Shown here in pieces: positions 20,901 to 32,504 of a DNA stretch of 64,000 nucleotides. Under the pieces are notes generated by a model, which saw only the letters and a list, made by a program, of their open reading frames with translations, was not told the origin of the DNA and did no database searches. The stretch is from Mycoplasmopsis mustelae (GTDB taxonomy: Bacteria; Bacillota_I; Bacilli_A; Mycoplasmatales; Metamycoplasmataceae), in assembly GCF_004365095.1 (NCBI RefSeq), contig NZ_SOCN01000001.1:310001-374000 (forward strand), in the 5' to 3' direction. A program made the translations under genes and the position numbers. How positions within the stretch are numbered: the first letter of the stretch is position 1; the number at the start of each line of letters is the position of its first letter.

Positions 20901-21895
20901 ATTATCGCTTCTATGCTTTTGTTAACTACCACGTATGAGATACCTTAATAAACCAATATGCAGATTTAAATAAAATTGCTAAAAAGACAGTTACAAAAAC
21001 ACAACAAAAAATCGAATTTACAACGATTGATTTAATTGCTCCAACTTTAATTAATAAACCTGTTGACTTAAGACGTCCGGTTTATACAGATCAAAACAAA
21101 GGTTTATCACCAGAAGGTAATATATTTACTTACCATATTCCAAATGATAAACAAGGGATTATTTATAATTTGTTTATAGACTTTTCAAGACATTTTAATA
21201 ATGATGGTTTAGATACATTTAAGGATAATTTTGCTGAGGTTTCTAATAAAACAAACATTCATAGTAAGTTAGACACCATTATGGTGATAATTGACTTTAA
21301 AACTCTTTTTGAAGAATTTCAAAACAAAAACCTAGAAACTTATATATATCAAGAAAAGTTATTAACTCAACAACAAAAAGACGCAATTCAACACTTTCTA
21401 AACTTTAAAAACTTAAAACCATTAAAACTTTCTAGTTTATCAATGTTTTTAAACTCATTTAATAACTTAAATTTTTATATTTCCACACTACCTAAAACTA
21501 GACTCTGCGGTGAAAACCCGGATTGCATTAACAAAGACACAGCATACGGTTTAAGATATCGTGAATATATTATTGGAAATAATCCAATTCAAATCAATGA
21601 TTCTGCAAATATTGTCGAAACTATCGGAACGGCTATTAGTGGTTTAGTTGAAGATTTTGATTGATTTAGTGGTTCATCAGGTTCCGGTGTTTATGATTAT
21701 CAAGGTAATCTTATCGGATTAGATAATCAAGGTGGCAGTTGAAGTTCTAATGGATTTTTAGTTTTTGATACACCACAATTTGCACACTTTGGAAACAGTG
21801 AATTAAACCTAAATCCAAGAACATTCTATGAAATAATCAAAAAACTAGCATATTTATATCCGAATAAATACAAAGATATTTTTAAAGAGAGGTAA
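17996..21895 (+). CDS. Mip-type (DUF31) immunoglobulin-protease lipoprotein
   Basis: 1299 aa. Start ATG 17996 has AAGGAT at good spacing; an in-frame TTG six bases earlier is rejected. Lipoprotein signal with lipobox LISC (Cys near residue 22). Two fibronectin-III-like units (residues about 30-215) are followed by a Pro/Lys/Glu linker (220-290), more beta-rich modules, and a C-terminal chymotrypsin-like DUF31 domain. There RSRAFSIEKNLDGTWNI and AFVNYHVWD carry the likely catalytic His979, and WFSGSSGSGVYDY the nucleophile Ser1228. This is the fold of mycoplasma Mip proteases, which cleave IgG held by the partner protein Mib. No mib gene is adjacent in this window. Target specificity is inference. 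Confidence 0.87.
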
Positions 21896-22046
21896 TCTAA
21901 AGTTTCTAAAAATAAATACATAAAAAGCTTTTTTACCTATAGTACAGATTAAAAAGCCATATGTTTATTAAATTTACTTGTTAATTTTAAAAACACACGA
22001 GACTATAAAGACTATAAAAAGTTTAATGTATAGCAAATATATAGCG

Positions 22047-22093
22047 AAAAAAAATCGTCTTTTGTTTAAATATAGGCAAAAACGATTTTTTAA
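22047..22093. terminator. Terminator between Mip-type gene and smc
   Basis: AAAAAATCGT pairs with ACGATTTTTT across a 23-base loop, with A and T runs at the ends; it lies between two converging units (stops at 21895 and 22141). Confidence 0.65.
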
Positions 22094-22140
22094 TTCACCA
22101 AACTGGGAAACCAAAAAACAGTACATCCGTACTGCTTAAA

Positions 22141-25083
22141 TTAATTTGTTTCTAACTTTTCAGCTAATTTACGCGCTTCTTCTAATTTAACACTAAAGAA
22201 GCTGGTAACTCCACGTTTTTGCATTGTTGCACCAAATAATGCATCTACACGAGACATTGTACCTGGACGGTGAGTTATAACTAAAAATTGGGTTTGCTGT
22301 TTTAGTTCTTGTAAGTATTCTGCATATCTGACAACATTTGCTTCATCTAAGGCTGCTTCTACCTCATCTAAAATACAAAGTGGTAAAGGTCTAGCTTTTA
22401 AAATTGCAAATAATAAAGATATAGCGATCAATGATTTTTCACCGCCCGAGAAAAGTTTAAGATTTTTTACACTTTTACCTGGAGGTTGTGCATAAATACT
22501 AATTCCGCTTTCTAGAATATTTTTTGGATCAACAAATTTAACTTCTGCGGTTCCACCACCAAACATTGATGAAAACACCTTATGCATTTCTTGATTTACA
22601 TCATCAACAATATTAGTTAGACGAGCAACTATTTTCTTATCCATTTCTTCAATCGCTTCTTCACAAATGCGTTTTGCTTCTAAAACCTCATCTCGGTTTT
22701 TTACATTAAATTCATAACGCTCTTCAACTTCTTGTAATTGTTCAATGGATTCTAAATTAACATTACCTAATTCAGCAATTTCAGCGCGAAGTTCTTTTAC
22801 TAATGCTTCAGCTGCTGCAGGAGCCATTGTTAGTGGATAATTTTCTTTAGCAAATTCCAAAGTAAGTGTGTAATGTCCAGATAATCTCTCTTTATGTTTT
22901 TCTAACATTACTCTTGAACGCTCACATTTAATGGTTTTTTCTTTGAATGAAGCACTTAAAGTTTGTAATAGTTTTGAAACTTTTTTGCGTTCTTCTTCTA
23001 AAATAGTTAATGAGGAATCTAGAGATTCTTTAATCTGTACATTTGAAGAAATATCAAAATTCAGAATACTTAAATCTTTTTCTAAACCTGAAATAGTTTC
23101 TTCAGAAATTGATAAATTATTTACATCGACTGTAATATTTTTACTTTGCGCAACTTGAGCTTCTGTTTTATATTTTTCGATTTGATTAAAAGTAGATTTA
23201 ACATCAAAACCTAATTGTAATGATTGAGCATTATAGTTATTATAAAATGTTTTTTCGTTTGCTAATCGTTCTTGAATTCTTTGAATATTTTTTTCTGTTT
23301 CCTTAATTACTCCTTTGAGCCCAGGGAGTAAATTTTTTAATTCAACAATTTTATCATCTAAACCAATCACATCTTCACTAGTTTCGACGGTTCCACCAAC
23401 CATAACACCACCAACACGGATAACATCTCCATCCTTAGTAACAATCATGTATTTGCGTTCCATAATTGTTGCGATTTCATTAGCAGTATTAACGTCTTCA
23501 ACAACTACAACATTACCTAATAAGAAGCCATTTAATACTTTGTATTTTTCATCAATTTCAACTAAATCTTCAGCTATCCCTAAAAATCCAGGATGGTTTC
23601 TCGTTACTAATAAATAATCATCTCGTATGAATTTTGGTTTTATTGAAGCGAGTGGAATAAATGTCGCTCTACCACCATTATTCTTTTTTAAAAAATTAAT
23701 TAATTTTACAGCAGTGTCAGAATGATCTACTACTATATATTGTGCCGCATTTTTTAGGATAGTTTCGATTGCGGTTTGATATTCGTGTGGTACTTTAATT
23801 AAATCGGCCACCATACCTACGAAACCTTTAAAAAGGACTTTATTTTCTAAAACAGTTTTTGTTCCTTTGTAAAGATTAGTGTGTTTATTCTTCTTTTCTT
23901 CTAATAATTCTAATTTAGCAACTAATTGGCCTAATTTATTTTGGTAATCTTTGATTTTGATATTTCCATTGTTTATTGCATTTTCAAATTCTGAAATTTT
24001 AGCGGCTGATAAATTACGTTTCTCTTCCATTTCTTTAAAAGAATCAGTTAAATAACGATATTTATTTTCTAAGGTTCTTAATTCACCTAAAACTGCTTTA
24101 ATTCTTTCTTCTTCAGAAACGTTTCCTTGTCCGCTTGCAATCAATTCTCTACGTGCCCGTTCGGAATTAATTGCACGTTCTAAAGTTTGAATTCTTGCTT
24201 GAATACCTTCTTTTTTACCACTAGCATCAGATAAAATTTTGTTTATTTTAAGAATTTCTTCACGCTTATTTAAAATTTTTTGATCAATATCTTCAATTTG
24301 ATTGTTATAAGATTCTTCAGTTTCCTGAACCCCTGAAAGTTCTTCTGTTAAAGTTTTAAAAATTTCAGTATGCTTTTGAATTTCGTGCGCTAAATAACCA
24401 ATTTCTACTTTTTTAAGCTCATCAACCATTGATTTATATTTCATTGCTTTTTCAGCATTTTTACGTAAAGGTACAAGTTGCTTTTCTAATTCTTTAATCG
24501 TTACATCAACACGCCCCAAAACATCTTCGGCACGCTCTAATTTCTTCAATGATTCGGCCTTACGAAACTTATACTTAGATACTCCGGCCGCTTCCTCAAA
24601 AATCAATCTACGGTCTTCATCTGATGAATGTGCAATATCAGATACGGTTCCTTGCGAAATGATTGCTAGCGAGCTTTTGCCAATTCCAGTTTCCATTGCA
24701 ATTGCTTTAATATCCTTATGGCGACATTTTTCATTGTTTAGATAATATTCATTTATTCCTTTTCCACGCTCTAAAACACGTGAAATTGTAATAATATCGC
24801 TATCTACTGAACTTAATCTTTCTTTATTATCAAATGTTAAAGTAACTTGTGCGCGCTGCATCGGTTGCACAGTTTTAGAACCAGCAAAAATAACATCTTC
24901 CATTGAATCACCACGTAATTCTTTAGAACTTTGCTCTCCTAAAACTCAACGAATTGCATCATTTATATTACTTTTTCCTGAACCGTTCGGACCTACAATT
25001 CCTGCCACCCCACCATCAAAACGTAACACAATTGGGTCAGCAAATGATTTAAAACCTAATGCTTCAATTTTTATTAATTTCAT
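22141..25083 (-). CDS. smc: Chromosome segregation protein SMC
   Basis: 980 aa. SMC forms condensin with ScpA/ScpB. The start at 25083 gives the canonical MKLIKIEALGFKSFADPIV and the Walker A GPNGSGKSN (31-39), with TGA-Trp in IRWVLGEQSS; a shorter start at MEDVIF would lose the ATPase site. Long coiled coils flank a hinge (GFVGMVADLIKVP and GNVVVVEDVNTAN). The C-terminal head has LKLFSGGEKSLIAISLLF and LCILDEVEAALDEANV. It is shorter than the Bacillus protein (1186 aa) because of shorter coils. The ATG follows the rnc stop without a gap. Confidence 0.97.
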
Positions 25084-25782
25084 TTATATCCCCTTCTTTT
25101 GCATCTTATCCAAAGCCGCTTTTGCCGCTTCAATCATTGCTTCTTTTTTTGAATGTCCTTTACCTACACCATAAACCATATCCTCATGTACCGCCCTCGC
25201 AGTAAAGAGTTTATTATTTTCTTCTAATACATAATGTATATTATTTTTACTGATACTTTGAAAATATTCTTGTAATTGAGTTTTAGGATCTTTGCCGCTA
25301 CTAAACCCCTCACTAATAGTCATTTCATTCTCATCGTTTAACAAGTGCTTTTGCACAAAATTTCATGCAACTTGTAGTCCTTGATCAACAAAAATCGCGC
25401 CCAACATCGCCTCAAAAACATCTGCTTGAACTTTTAATGATTCAACAACATCGTTATGCATTTGGCCCGGTCCAGTTCGTAACATCTGTAATAAACCCAA
25501 TCTTTTACTTACAGCACTTAAAGTTTCGGTTTGTACCGCCGAAGCTCTTCATCTAGTAAGCTCGCCTTGACTATTCTCACGAAATTTTTTAAACGAATAA
25601 GTAGAAGCAATAAAATTTAGCAATGAATCTCCTAAAAATTCTAACCGCTCATAATTTAAAGATTTAGTTTTATCATTAGTATTATATGACTTATGAGTGG
25701 TTGCTAACATATATCAATTTAAATTTTTAGGGACAATATTTTCTTGATCTAAAAATTCTAAAAGTCTGTCTTTTTTATTCAT
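25084..25782 (-). CDS. rnc: Ribonuclease III
   Basis: 232 aa, the usual size. The N-terminal nuclease domain has NYERLEFLGDSLLNF (catalytic signature, around residues 44-58) and VFEAMLGAIFVDQG with the second acidic metal ligands; the C-terminal double-stranded RNA-binding domain shows DPKTQLQEYFQS and GVGKGHSKKEAMIEAAKAAL. It processes rRNA and other duplex RNA. The start overlaps plsX by 8 bases and the stop abuts smc, as in many Firmicutes plsX-rnc-smc clusters. Confidence 0.97.
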
Positions 25783-26746
25783 TTAAAGCACCTGTAAGTT
25801 TATTTAATAAATCTTTTTTTATTGCTTCATTCATTTGTTTTAGTGCATTATATAATGTTTTTCGATCTGAAGCACCATGTACTTTTAAAGCCAATGCATT
25901 CACACCTATCACTCAAGCACTAGCAACATTGCGATAATCTAATTTTAAAGCGATATTCTTAAATGCTTGCTTTAAAAATAAAGCACCAATTTTCGCTTTC
26001 AATGAGTTTTTAATTTCGTTTTTTAGTGAATTTTTAAAACTAGTAATTGCACCTTCATAACTTTTTATAATCAAGTTTCCACCATAACCATCAATTACAC
26101 CAATATCAATTTGTCCATCTAATAAATTACGACTTTCAACGAAACCAATATAATTTAATGATTTATCATTTAAAATTAATTGATGTGCATCCCGAGTTAT
26201 TTGTGGTCCTTTATAAGGTTCGGTCCCGATATTTACTAGCGAGATTTTAGGATTAGTTTTATCAAACATAGTCTGATAAAACACATCAGCTAATTTAGCT
26301 CATTCATACAAATATTCCGCTTTAATTTCTAAATTAGCGCCAACATCTAAAAGTAACATTTTTTGATTATTTAATGTTGAAATAATAGGCATAAATGCGG
26401 GTCTTGATAAATTTGGTAATCTTTTAGCTTTTAAAGTTAATGCACTAATATAAGAGCCTGAATCACCGCCAGAAATAATTCCATCTACTTGATTGTCTTG
26501 TAGAAGTTCAATCGCTTTATTCATTGAAGTTGGTTTCTTTAAACCACCAAGAATGTTACGCGGATCACTATTTTTATAATCATTAAAAATAACTTCTAAA
26601 TTATTAAGTTGGCGGTCTGCTTTTTTGATATCACCGATTAAAATCACTTTTACGTCTTTGTTTTGCAAACAAAACTCTAAGGCAGCATCATAGGCAACCT
26701 GTGGTGATAAATCCAAACCATTAGCATCTAAAACAATACGATTCAT
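25775..26746 (-). CDS. plsX: Phosphate acyltransferase PlsX
   Basis: 323 aa. PlsX converts acyl-phosphate or acyl-ACP in the first steps of phosphatidic acid synthesis at the membrane. Motifs: IVLDANGLDLSPQ (the family usually has D-x-M-GGD at this place, so the N-terminus is diverged), DGIISGGDSGSYISA, LLLDVGANLEIK and FVESRNLLDGQIDIGVIDGY. Two TGA-Trp. It is coupled to fakA by TAATG and to rnc by an 8-base overlap. The neighbouring fatty acid kinase would supply its acyl-phosphate. Confidence 0.95.
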
Positions 26747-28374
26747 TATTCAACCCCAATTAATAATTGATAATTAGGTTGTTTGCCTTCAACTATTTCC
26801 ACTTCAACTTCAAAATTTGCTTCTATATAGTTACTTAATTCTCAAACTGTAGTAGTATCAATGTCATCACCATAATACATTGTTAAAAGTTGACTAGTAG
26901 GTTTAATCATTTTGGCAATTAATTTTTTAAACGTGTTATGAATCTTGCGTTCTGATAAAATTATATTTCCATTTAAAAGACCTAAATAATCACCTTTTTT
27001 GATATTAACTTTATTTAAGTTTGTTTTACGAGTTGATTTAGTTATCTCACCGGTTACAACATCCTTAATGCTATTTAGCATTAATTCTTCATTTTCTTTC
27101 AGAGTAAATTCGGGGTTAAAATTTAAAACCGCGGTCAATCCTTGAATTTGAGTTTTAGTAGGTATCACAACAACTTTTTTATCAGTAACAACTTGTGCGA
27201 CTTGTTGCGCAACTAAAATAACATTAGAATTATTTGGTAAAATAAAGATATTTTTAGCATTTACTTTAGAAATCGCATTAATTAAATCTTGAGCAGATGG
27301 GTTTTGAGTTTGCCCTGATTCTACAACATAATCACACCCTAATTCGGTCATTCTAGAAACTATTCCACTCCCTAAATTACATGAAACAATTCCACATTCA
27401 GCCGCCTCTTCATCATTGTTTTTTTGATAGAGAGTTTTTGAATTGTTGGCCTGTAATGTCATATTTTCAGATTTAATTTTAATAAATTCACCATATTTCT
27501 GTGCAATATTCAAAAATTTTCCAGGTTGAATTGTGTGTCCATGAATCTTTAATAAATTATTATCATTCACTATTACTAACGATGAAGCAACTTGATTCAT
27601 TTTTTTTGATAAAACCTTTTTATCAAAAGAAAATTGGTCTTTTAAATCAATTAAAACCTCGGTACAATAACCAAATTCACCATTATATATCTCGTTATCT
27701 GAAACAAAAACCGAAATATCTTCGTTTTGATCTGTTTTTTCAATAGGGTTTCCTTTTAAAAATTCATAAAAACCTTTAAAAATTAAATAAAGTCCTTCTC
27801 CACCACTATCAGTAACTCCCACTTCACGCAGGGTCTTTAGTTTATTGGGTGTTTCGTCACAACTTTTACGCGAAAATTCCAAAACTTTACTTCAAAAAGT
27901 TAGTAAATCTACATCAGTCTTTTCATCAAATTCATTATGTAACATTTCGGTTGTCTCACGAATTACTGTCAACATTGTTCCTTCAACCGGTGTAAAAACT
28001 GATTTATATGCTCTTTCTTTTGCGTCATCAAAGATTTTTAAAACGCTAGATAAATCTAACGCTGTTTTATGTTCACATCCTATAGCGAAACCCTTAAAAA
28101 TTTGCGATAAAATCACGCCCGAATTTCCGCGCGCCTCATACATCATATTTAAAGCTAATTGTTTGGTAACTTCAGAAATAGGTAAATTAAAATAACTATC
28201 ATCTAACTTAGCTATTGCTGAAGATATCGTTGAAGACATATTTGTTCCGGTGTCTCCATCAGGTACAGGGAATACATTTAAAGCATCAATTCGATTCTTT
28301 GCATTAATTAATAAATTTGTCCCTGAAAGCATTCCTTTTAAAAAAGTATGACTATCCAGTATTATTTTTGACAT
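26746..28374 (-). CDS. fakA: DAK2-domain fatty acid kinase FakA-like protein
   Basis: 542 aa, full length for the YloV/FakA family. The N-terminal DhaL-like kinase domain has RIDALNVFPVPDGDTGTNM (residues about 27-45, Mg-ATP binding) and ARGNSGVILSQIFKGF; a middle segment contains EVGVTDSGGEGLY; the C-terminal domain, with QNPSAQDLINAISKV and IFILPNNSNV, is typical. FakA phosphorylates fatty acids brought by a FakB binding protein, and PlsX uses the acyl-phosphate. The direct 1-base overlap with plsX supports that pathway. No fakB is in the window. It also overlaps the Asp23-like gene by one base. Confidence 0.92.
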
Positions 28375-28688
28375 TACTTAATCCCTTCAATTATTATGGT
28401 TAGTTTATTGAATTTAAGTTGATTTTTTTTCATTTCAAAAGTTAGTCTTTGATGAAATTCGCTAATAATTACTCGCGCAAAAATACCTACAATTAAAGTA
28501 ACTGAGATAAAAAAATTATATCCATTTGGTGTTGAAATTACATTCACACGATCAGTAAGAACTTCAGAATTAGAATTCTGTAAACCGGAGTTTTGTGCTA
28601 ATTCATCAGTTAAAAAATTAATTTCCTTAATTCCTGGAATTGAAATTGCAATGTCTACGAGCATTTCTTTCAATTTTAAAATTTCCAT
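28374..28688 (-). CDS. Asp23/Gls24-family protein
   Basis: 104 aa, small alpha/beta protein (DIAISIPGIKEINFLTDE, then a strand YNFFISVTLIVGIFARVI and a final KLTIIIEGIK). Size and position just before fakA match YloU, an Asp23/Gls24 (DUF322) protein that precedes yloV in Bacillus. Such proteins are envelope-stress or membrane-associated scaffolds. It is the first gene of the asp23-fakA-plsX-rnc-smc operon; GAGG lies about 5-9 bases before the ATG, and TA-rich promoter sequence shared with divergent recO is just upstream. Confidence 0.75.
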   Translation of the reverse strand: MEILKLKEMLVDIAISIPGIKEINFLTDELAQNSGLQNSNSEVLTDRVNVISTPNGYNFFISVTLIVGIFARVIISEFHQRLTFEMKKNQLKFNKLTIIIEGIK

Positions 28689-28787
28689 TAAGACCTCTTA
28701 ATTATTAAATCTAGACAATAAATATATTTATATATTTATTTTATAATATTATTATTAATATTAAAAAAGTTTTTATTTAGGAAAAAA

Positions 28788-29459
28788 ATGGCAGAAAAAG
28801 TAATTAAAGCTGTGGTGTTAAGAATTGAACAAAAAGCAGAAAATGAGTTTTTAGTTTCTTTTTTTACTTTATATGGTTATTTAGCACTATTTACCCAAGG
28901 TTTAAATAAGCAAACCTCTAAAAATCGCGCAAATTTGCAAATTGGTGCTTTAGTAGAAATTGAATATTTTCGAAGTCGCCTAAAAAACAGGATCGGACGA
29001 CTTAAAAAAGCACATTTTATACATAATTTTGATATTACAAACGCTATTATTAATCTCTTTTTTTTAAAACTTGTTAAATTATTTCAACACCTTAAATTTC
29101 CTAATCATCTTTTTGAAATTTATGTAAAAAACCTAAGTAAGTATAATACATCAAATGTAGAAAAATATTTAACATATTTTTATGCGCAAGCTACAACTTA
29201 TTTTGGTATTAAACCTTCCTTTAATAGTTGTTATATATGTGGGAGTCGTAAAAATTTAATTGATTTTTCAATTAATAACGGTGGTTTTATTTGCTCAAAT
29301 CACAACCATCAATTCAACCAAACCACAGAGAAATTACAAGTTTTTTGAAATTTATACTACAACTTAGATAAATATCTAACAACTGTTTCTGAAGAAGAAA
29401 ACCAAAAACTCCAAGGTGAATTAAAAAATATTATCCAAAATGCAGGTTACTATATATAA
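28788..29459 (+). CDS. recO: DNA repair protein RecO
   Basis: 223 aa. RecO loads RecA on SSB-coated DNA and anneals strands. The N-terminal OB-fold shows IKAVVLRIEQKAENEFLVSF and LYGYLALFTQGLNKQ with basic RNRIGRLKKAH; the C-terminal part has the zinc-site remnant CYICGSRKNLIDFS and FICSNHNHQ (two CxxC-type positions, the second partly replaced by His). One TGA-Trp near the end. AGGAAAA precedes the ATG. It is divergent from the asp23-fakA operon. Confidence 0.92.
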
Positions 29460-29467
29460 AAACAGGT

Positions 29468-29880
29468 ATTTACCCGTTCTCATTAAGTTCTAATACATGC
29501 AGTTCCAATTCTATTAAAATTATTTAAATTTGCATAAGAATTTTCTGTTTTAGAAAGAGTTTTCAGAAACTATATTTTTTGCAATTATATTCAATAGCAC
29601 ATCATTTCTTTGTCTTCTGGTGATAAAAGAATTACATTATCTTTGCCAAAAATAAACATCTAAAACACCAAATCTAGAACTCCGAACAGGCAGATTCTTA
29701 AATACAAATTCACGTTCTACTTAAGTGTTTAAAATCGTAGGTATCTATTTTTTGTTGCTTTGTTATTTTCTTTTTACCGATAAGATCTTATAATTATTCT
29801 TTTGTTTTTGAATTTAGAGGTTTGATGAATTTACTTTCTTATTATGGTGCTTACAATTTGTGTAAATTGACATAATACTT
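29468..29880 (-). pseudogene. Decayed coding remnant on the minus strand
   Basis: Within the 567-base gap between recO and prs, protein-like fragments appear on the minus strand in changing frames: FKNLPVRSSRFGVLDVYFWQ, then KDNVILLSPEDKEMM, then LLNIIAKNIVSENSF, then KTENSYANLNNFNRIGTACI. They lie in the right order and are interrupted by stops and frameshifts, which suggests one gene in decay. I cannot name it. No intact gene is visible in this gap. Confidence 0.4.
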
Positions 29881-30026
29881 TTACAATAAAAACACAACTT
29901 AATAAGACTGCTGATAGCAGCAATATTTTTTTAGTTTAATCTTTACCCTTAATTTATCATTATTAAATTTTACCTTATTTATGAAAATAATATAAATAAG
30001 GTAAAATAAAAACATGAAAGGAAGTA

Positions 30027-31001
30027 ATGCATAAGGAAAATATAGTGTTATTTGGAATGGAAAATTCTTTAAAATTAGCTGAAAAAGTATCAAAAATAGT
30101 TGGAGTACCAGTCTCAAAAATCAATCGTACTATATATGCCGATGGTGAAGTAATGCTTGTTTCAGGACCAACAGTACGTAATAGAGACGTTTTTATCATC
30201 GCAAGCAATAGTAAACCAGTTAATGATAATATTATGGAATTATTAATTTTTATTGATTCACTTAAACGCGCAAGCGCCAAAAGTATTAATGTTTGTTTAA
30301 GTTACTATGGTTATGCCCGCCAAGATCGCAAAGCCAGCGGAAGGCAACCGATCGGTGCTAAATTAATTGCTGATTTGTTACAAACCTCAGGTGCTACAAA
30401 AGTAACTTGTGTTGATTTACACAATCCGTCAATTCAAGGATTCTTTAATATCCCAGTCGATGATTTAAGAGGTCAATATCCTCTTTCTATTGCACTTAAA
30501 GAAACTAAAGAAAAATTTACCGTAGTCTCGCCAGATCACGGCGGAACTGTTCGTGCTAGAAAACTTGCTGAATTAATCTCACAAACTATACATATTTGTA
30601 TTATTGACAAAAGAAGAAATGGTATAAATCAAACTGAAGTTATGGGGATTTTAGGAAACATTGAAAATCAAAATGCAGTAATTATTGACGACATTATTGA
30701 TACCGGAGGAACAATTCTAAAGGCGGTTGAAACTTTAAAAAAATATGGCGCAAAAAAGGTTATTGTAGCCGCAACTCACGGATTGTTTAATCATGGTTTT
30801 GAAATTTTTGAAAACCATCCCGATGTTGATAAAGTAATTGTAACTGACAGTGTAGACAATTATGAACTACTAAAAAAATTCAAAAAATTACAAATCGTTT
30901 CTTTGGGTGACTTTTTAGGAAGGGTGATTAGCGCCTCTTTTAATGGGAGTAGCATTTCAGAAATTTATAAAGAATACCACAAACAAATTGCGAAGATGTA
31001 A
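30027..31001 (+). CDS. prs: Ribose-phosphate pyrophosphokinase (PRPP synthetase)
   Basis: 324 aa, full length. It makes PRPP from ribose-5-phosphate and ATP for nucleotide salvage. Signatures: TIYADGEVMLVSG, LSYYGYARQDRKASGRQPIG (the ATP/metal loop), CVDLHNPSIQGFFNIPVDDL, VVSPDHGGTVRARKLAE and the PRPP-binding NAVIIDDIIDTGGTI. No TGA is needed. AAAGGAAG precedes the ATG with a TAAAAT box about 20 bases upstream. It fits the nucleoside and base scavenging genes elsewhere in the window. Confidence 0.97.
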   Translation: MHKENIVLFGMENSLKLAEKVSKIVGVPVSKINRTIYADGEVMLVSGPTVRNRDVFIIASNSKPVNDNIMELLIFIDSLKRASAKSINVCLSYYGYARQDRKASGRQPIGAKLIADLLQTSGATKVTCVDLHNPSIQGFFNIPVDDLRGQYPLSIALKETKEKFTVVSPDHGGTVRARKLAELISQTIHICIIDKRRNGINQTEVMGILGNIENQNAVIIDDIIDTGGTILKAVETLKKYGAKKVIVAATHGLFNHGFEIFENHPDVDKVIVTDSVDNYELLKKFKKLQIVSLGDFLGRVISASFNGSSISEIYKEYHKQIAKM

Positions 31002-31023
31002 ATCAAATCACATTTTTGTTTTG

Positions 31024-31029
31024 TAAAGT
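31024..31029 (+). promoter_or_regulatory. -10 candidate of rsmG, probably leaderless
   Basis: TAAAGT ends 6 bases before the ATG at 31036; an alternative TATAAA lies only one base before the ATG and would be too close. No Shine-Dalgarno sequence is present. Confidence 0.4.
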
Positions 31030-31035
31030 ATAAAT

Positions 31036-31731
31036 ATGAATTCAAAAAAACAAATTGTAGAACAATTATGTAAGCAAAATAATTGAAATTTTGAAAAACT
31101 TTGTCAATATGTTGAACTTATTGAAGAAAAAAATAAAATAATGAATTTAACTGGTTTTAGTGGCGATGCATTATGAGAAGAGGGAATTTTAGAATCATTA
31201 GAATTTATGCATAAAGCAATTGGTGGGCGACAAATAAGCAAAGTTTTAGACATTGGTGCCGGAGTAGGTTTTCCTTCTGTTCCCTTTTTTATTACAAATC
31301 CAATATTTAATTTAGATATTTTCGAACCTATCCAAAAGCGTTGTGATTTTCTAAATTTAGTAATCAATGAATTAAAGTTAAAAAATATCAAAATTTATAA
31401 AAAGCGTATAGAGGACTTCAAACAAAAAAATATCTATGATCTAGTAACTGCGCGTGCGGTTATGGATGTGCAAAGTATGCTTTTAGCCGGTTTTCATGTT
31501 GTAGGATTAAACTCTGAAATGGTTTTATTAAAAAGTAAAAACGTTTATAATGAACTTAAAAACGCCGCTTTTGCTCTATCTAAATTAAAAATAGAAATTA
31601 ACATTGAGGATTTAAATCCTAATTATAAAACACGCGATAATAAAGTGTTAAGAATTAAAAAGTTACGTAGTTGTCCTGCTGATTTTCCATATACTTGAAA
31701 AGAAATATTAAAACTTAAACAAAAATCATAA
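31036..31731 (+). CDS. rsmG: 16S rRNA (guanine527-N7)-methyltransferase RsmG
   Basis: 231 aa. It methylates G527 of 16S rRNA using SAM. The Rossmann methyltransferase motifs are clear: VLDIGAGVGFPSVPF (SAM-binding loop near residue 70), LDIFEPIQKRCDFLN, and VTARAVMDVQSML, which is the GidB/RsmG family form. TGA-Trp at three places, including the N-terminal CKQNNWNFEKL. A terminator overlaps the stop codon. Confidence 0.95.
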
Positions 31732-31760
31732 CCACCATTATTATGTGATTATGATTTTTT
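31721..31760 (+). terminator. Terminator overlapping the rsmG stop
   Basis: AAAAATCATAA/TTATGATTTTT 11-bp stem with a 17-base loop and a T run; the left arm contains the stop codon. Confidence 0.8.
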
Positions 31761-32504
31761 ATTAAATAGAATTTTTATAGGTTGCTTTGATTATTATTTA
31801 TGTATTTTATTAATGAAAAATTTTTCTATTGTGTTATAAAGAGAAAAAAATCACACTGTTCAAATAACTTTATTTAAGTTATTTTATTATATAAAGTAAA
31901 TAAATTTAAATTGATCTAAAATATCAAAAGTCTAGAAATATTAAAACTTAGACAAAAATACAAAAATTAACAAAAATTATGATAATAAAAAATTATTAAA
32001 ATGATTCTAGAGATGTTAAGAATATTAATGTGAGAAAGAAATTAATAAACACATAAAATTATTATAAGAATTTTTACATTAAAAAAAATATAAAGGAGGC
32101 TTGCAAATGCTTAAATTATTAAACACCAAGAAAATAAAAAACAAATTAAAAACCTTAAAAATGAAAAAAATAAAAACCTAAAATATAAAAATAAATGACA
32201 AAAATAAAAAATGATAATTTTTAATCTTTATGTTAATAAAAATTAAATAACAAAACGAACGACGAAAATAATTATGGTAAGTATATTTTAAAAATATAAA
32301 TTAATAGGAATTTCCTAATAATGTAAAAACATAAAAAAATAAATAATATACTATAAAAAGAATTAAATTTTTGAGAAAATATACGAATATATAAATTTTA
32401 ATTACCGAAACAAATAATTTTCTATAGGTTTCTAGCCTCACAAAATAATATGAAACTAGATAATTATTATATCTTAATTTTGTAATAGTTTAAAAATTCT
32501 TCAA
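31761..32504. other. AT-rich stretch without an intact gene, downstream of parE
   Basis: About 740 bases between the rsmG terminator and the parE stop, over 80 percent A/T by eye. No frame of useful length is open on either strand except the very short ORF at 32107. parC, which often follows parE, is not here. It may be the trace of a deletion. Confidence 0.5.
32107..32181 (+). CDS. Possible 24-residue basic peptide with perfect Shine-Dalgarno
   Basis: ATG at 32107 is preceded by AAAGGAGG nine bases upstream, the best ribosome-binding site in the region, and is followed by 24 codons: MLKLLNTKKIKN, then KLKTLKMKKIKT and TAA. The peptide is almost half Lys. It may be a small protein, or the start of a lost gene whose body has decayed. 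Only the RBS and frame support it. Confidence 0.3.
   Translation: MLKLLNTKKIKNKLKTLKMKKIKT

Noticed and set aside
23315-23617. 100-codon plus-strand ORF inside smc
   Set aside because: Shadow of the highly conserved SMC frame; no promoter or RBS.
26842-27882. Separate second gene for the C-terminal part of fakA
   Set aside because: A TGA-Trp joins it in frame to the N-terminal DAK2 domain, and the sum is the normal family length.
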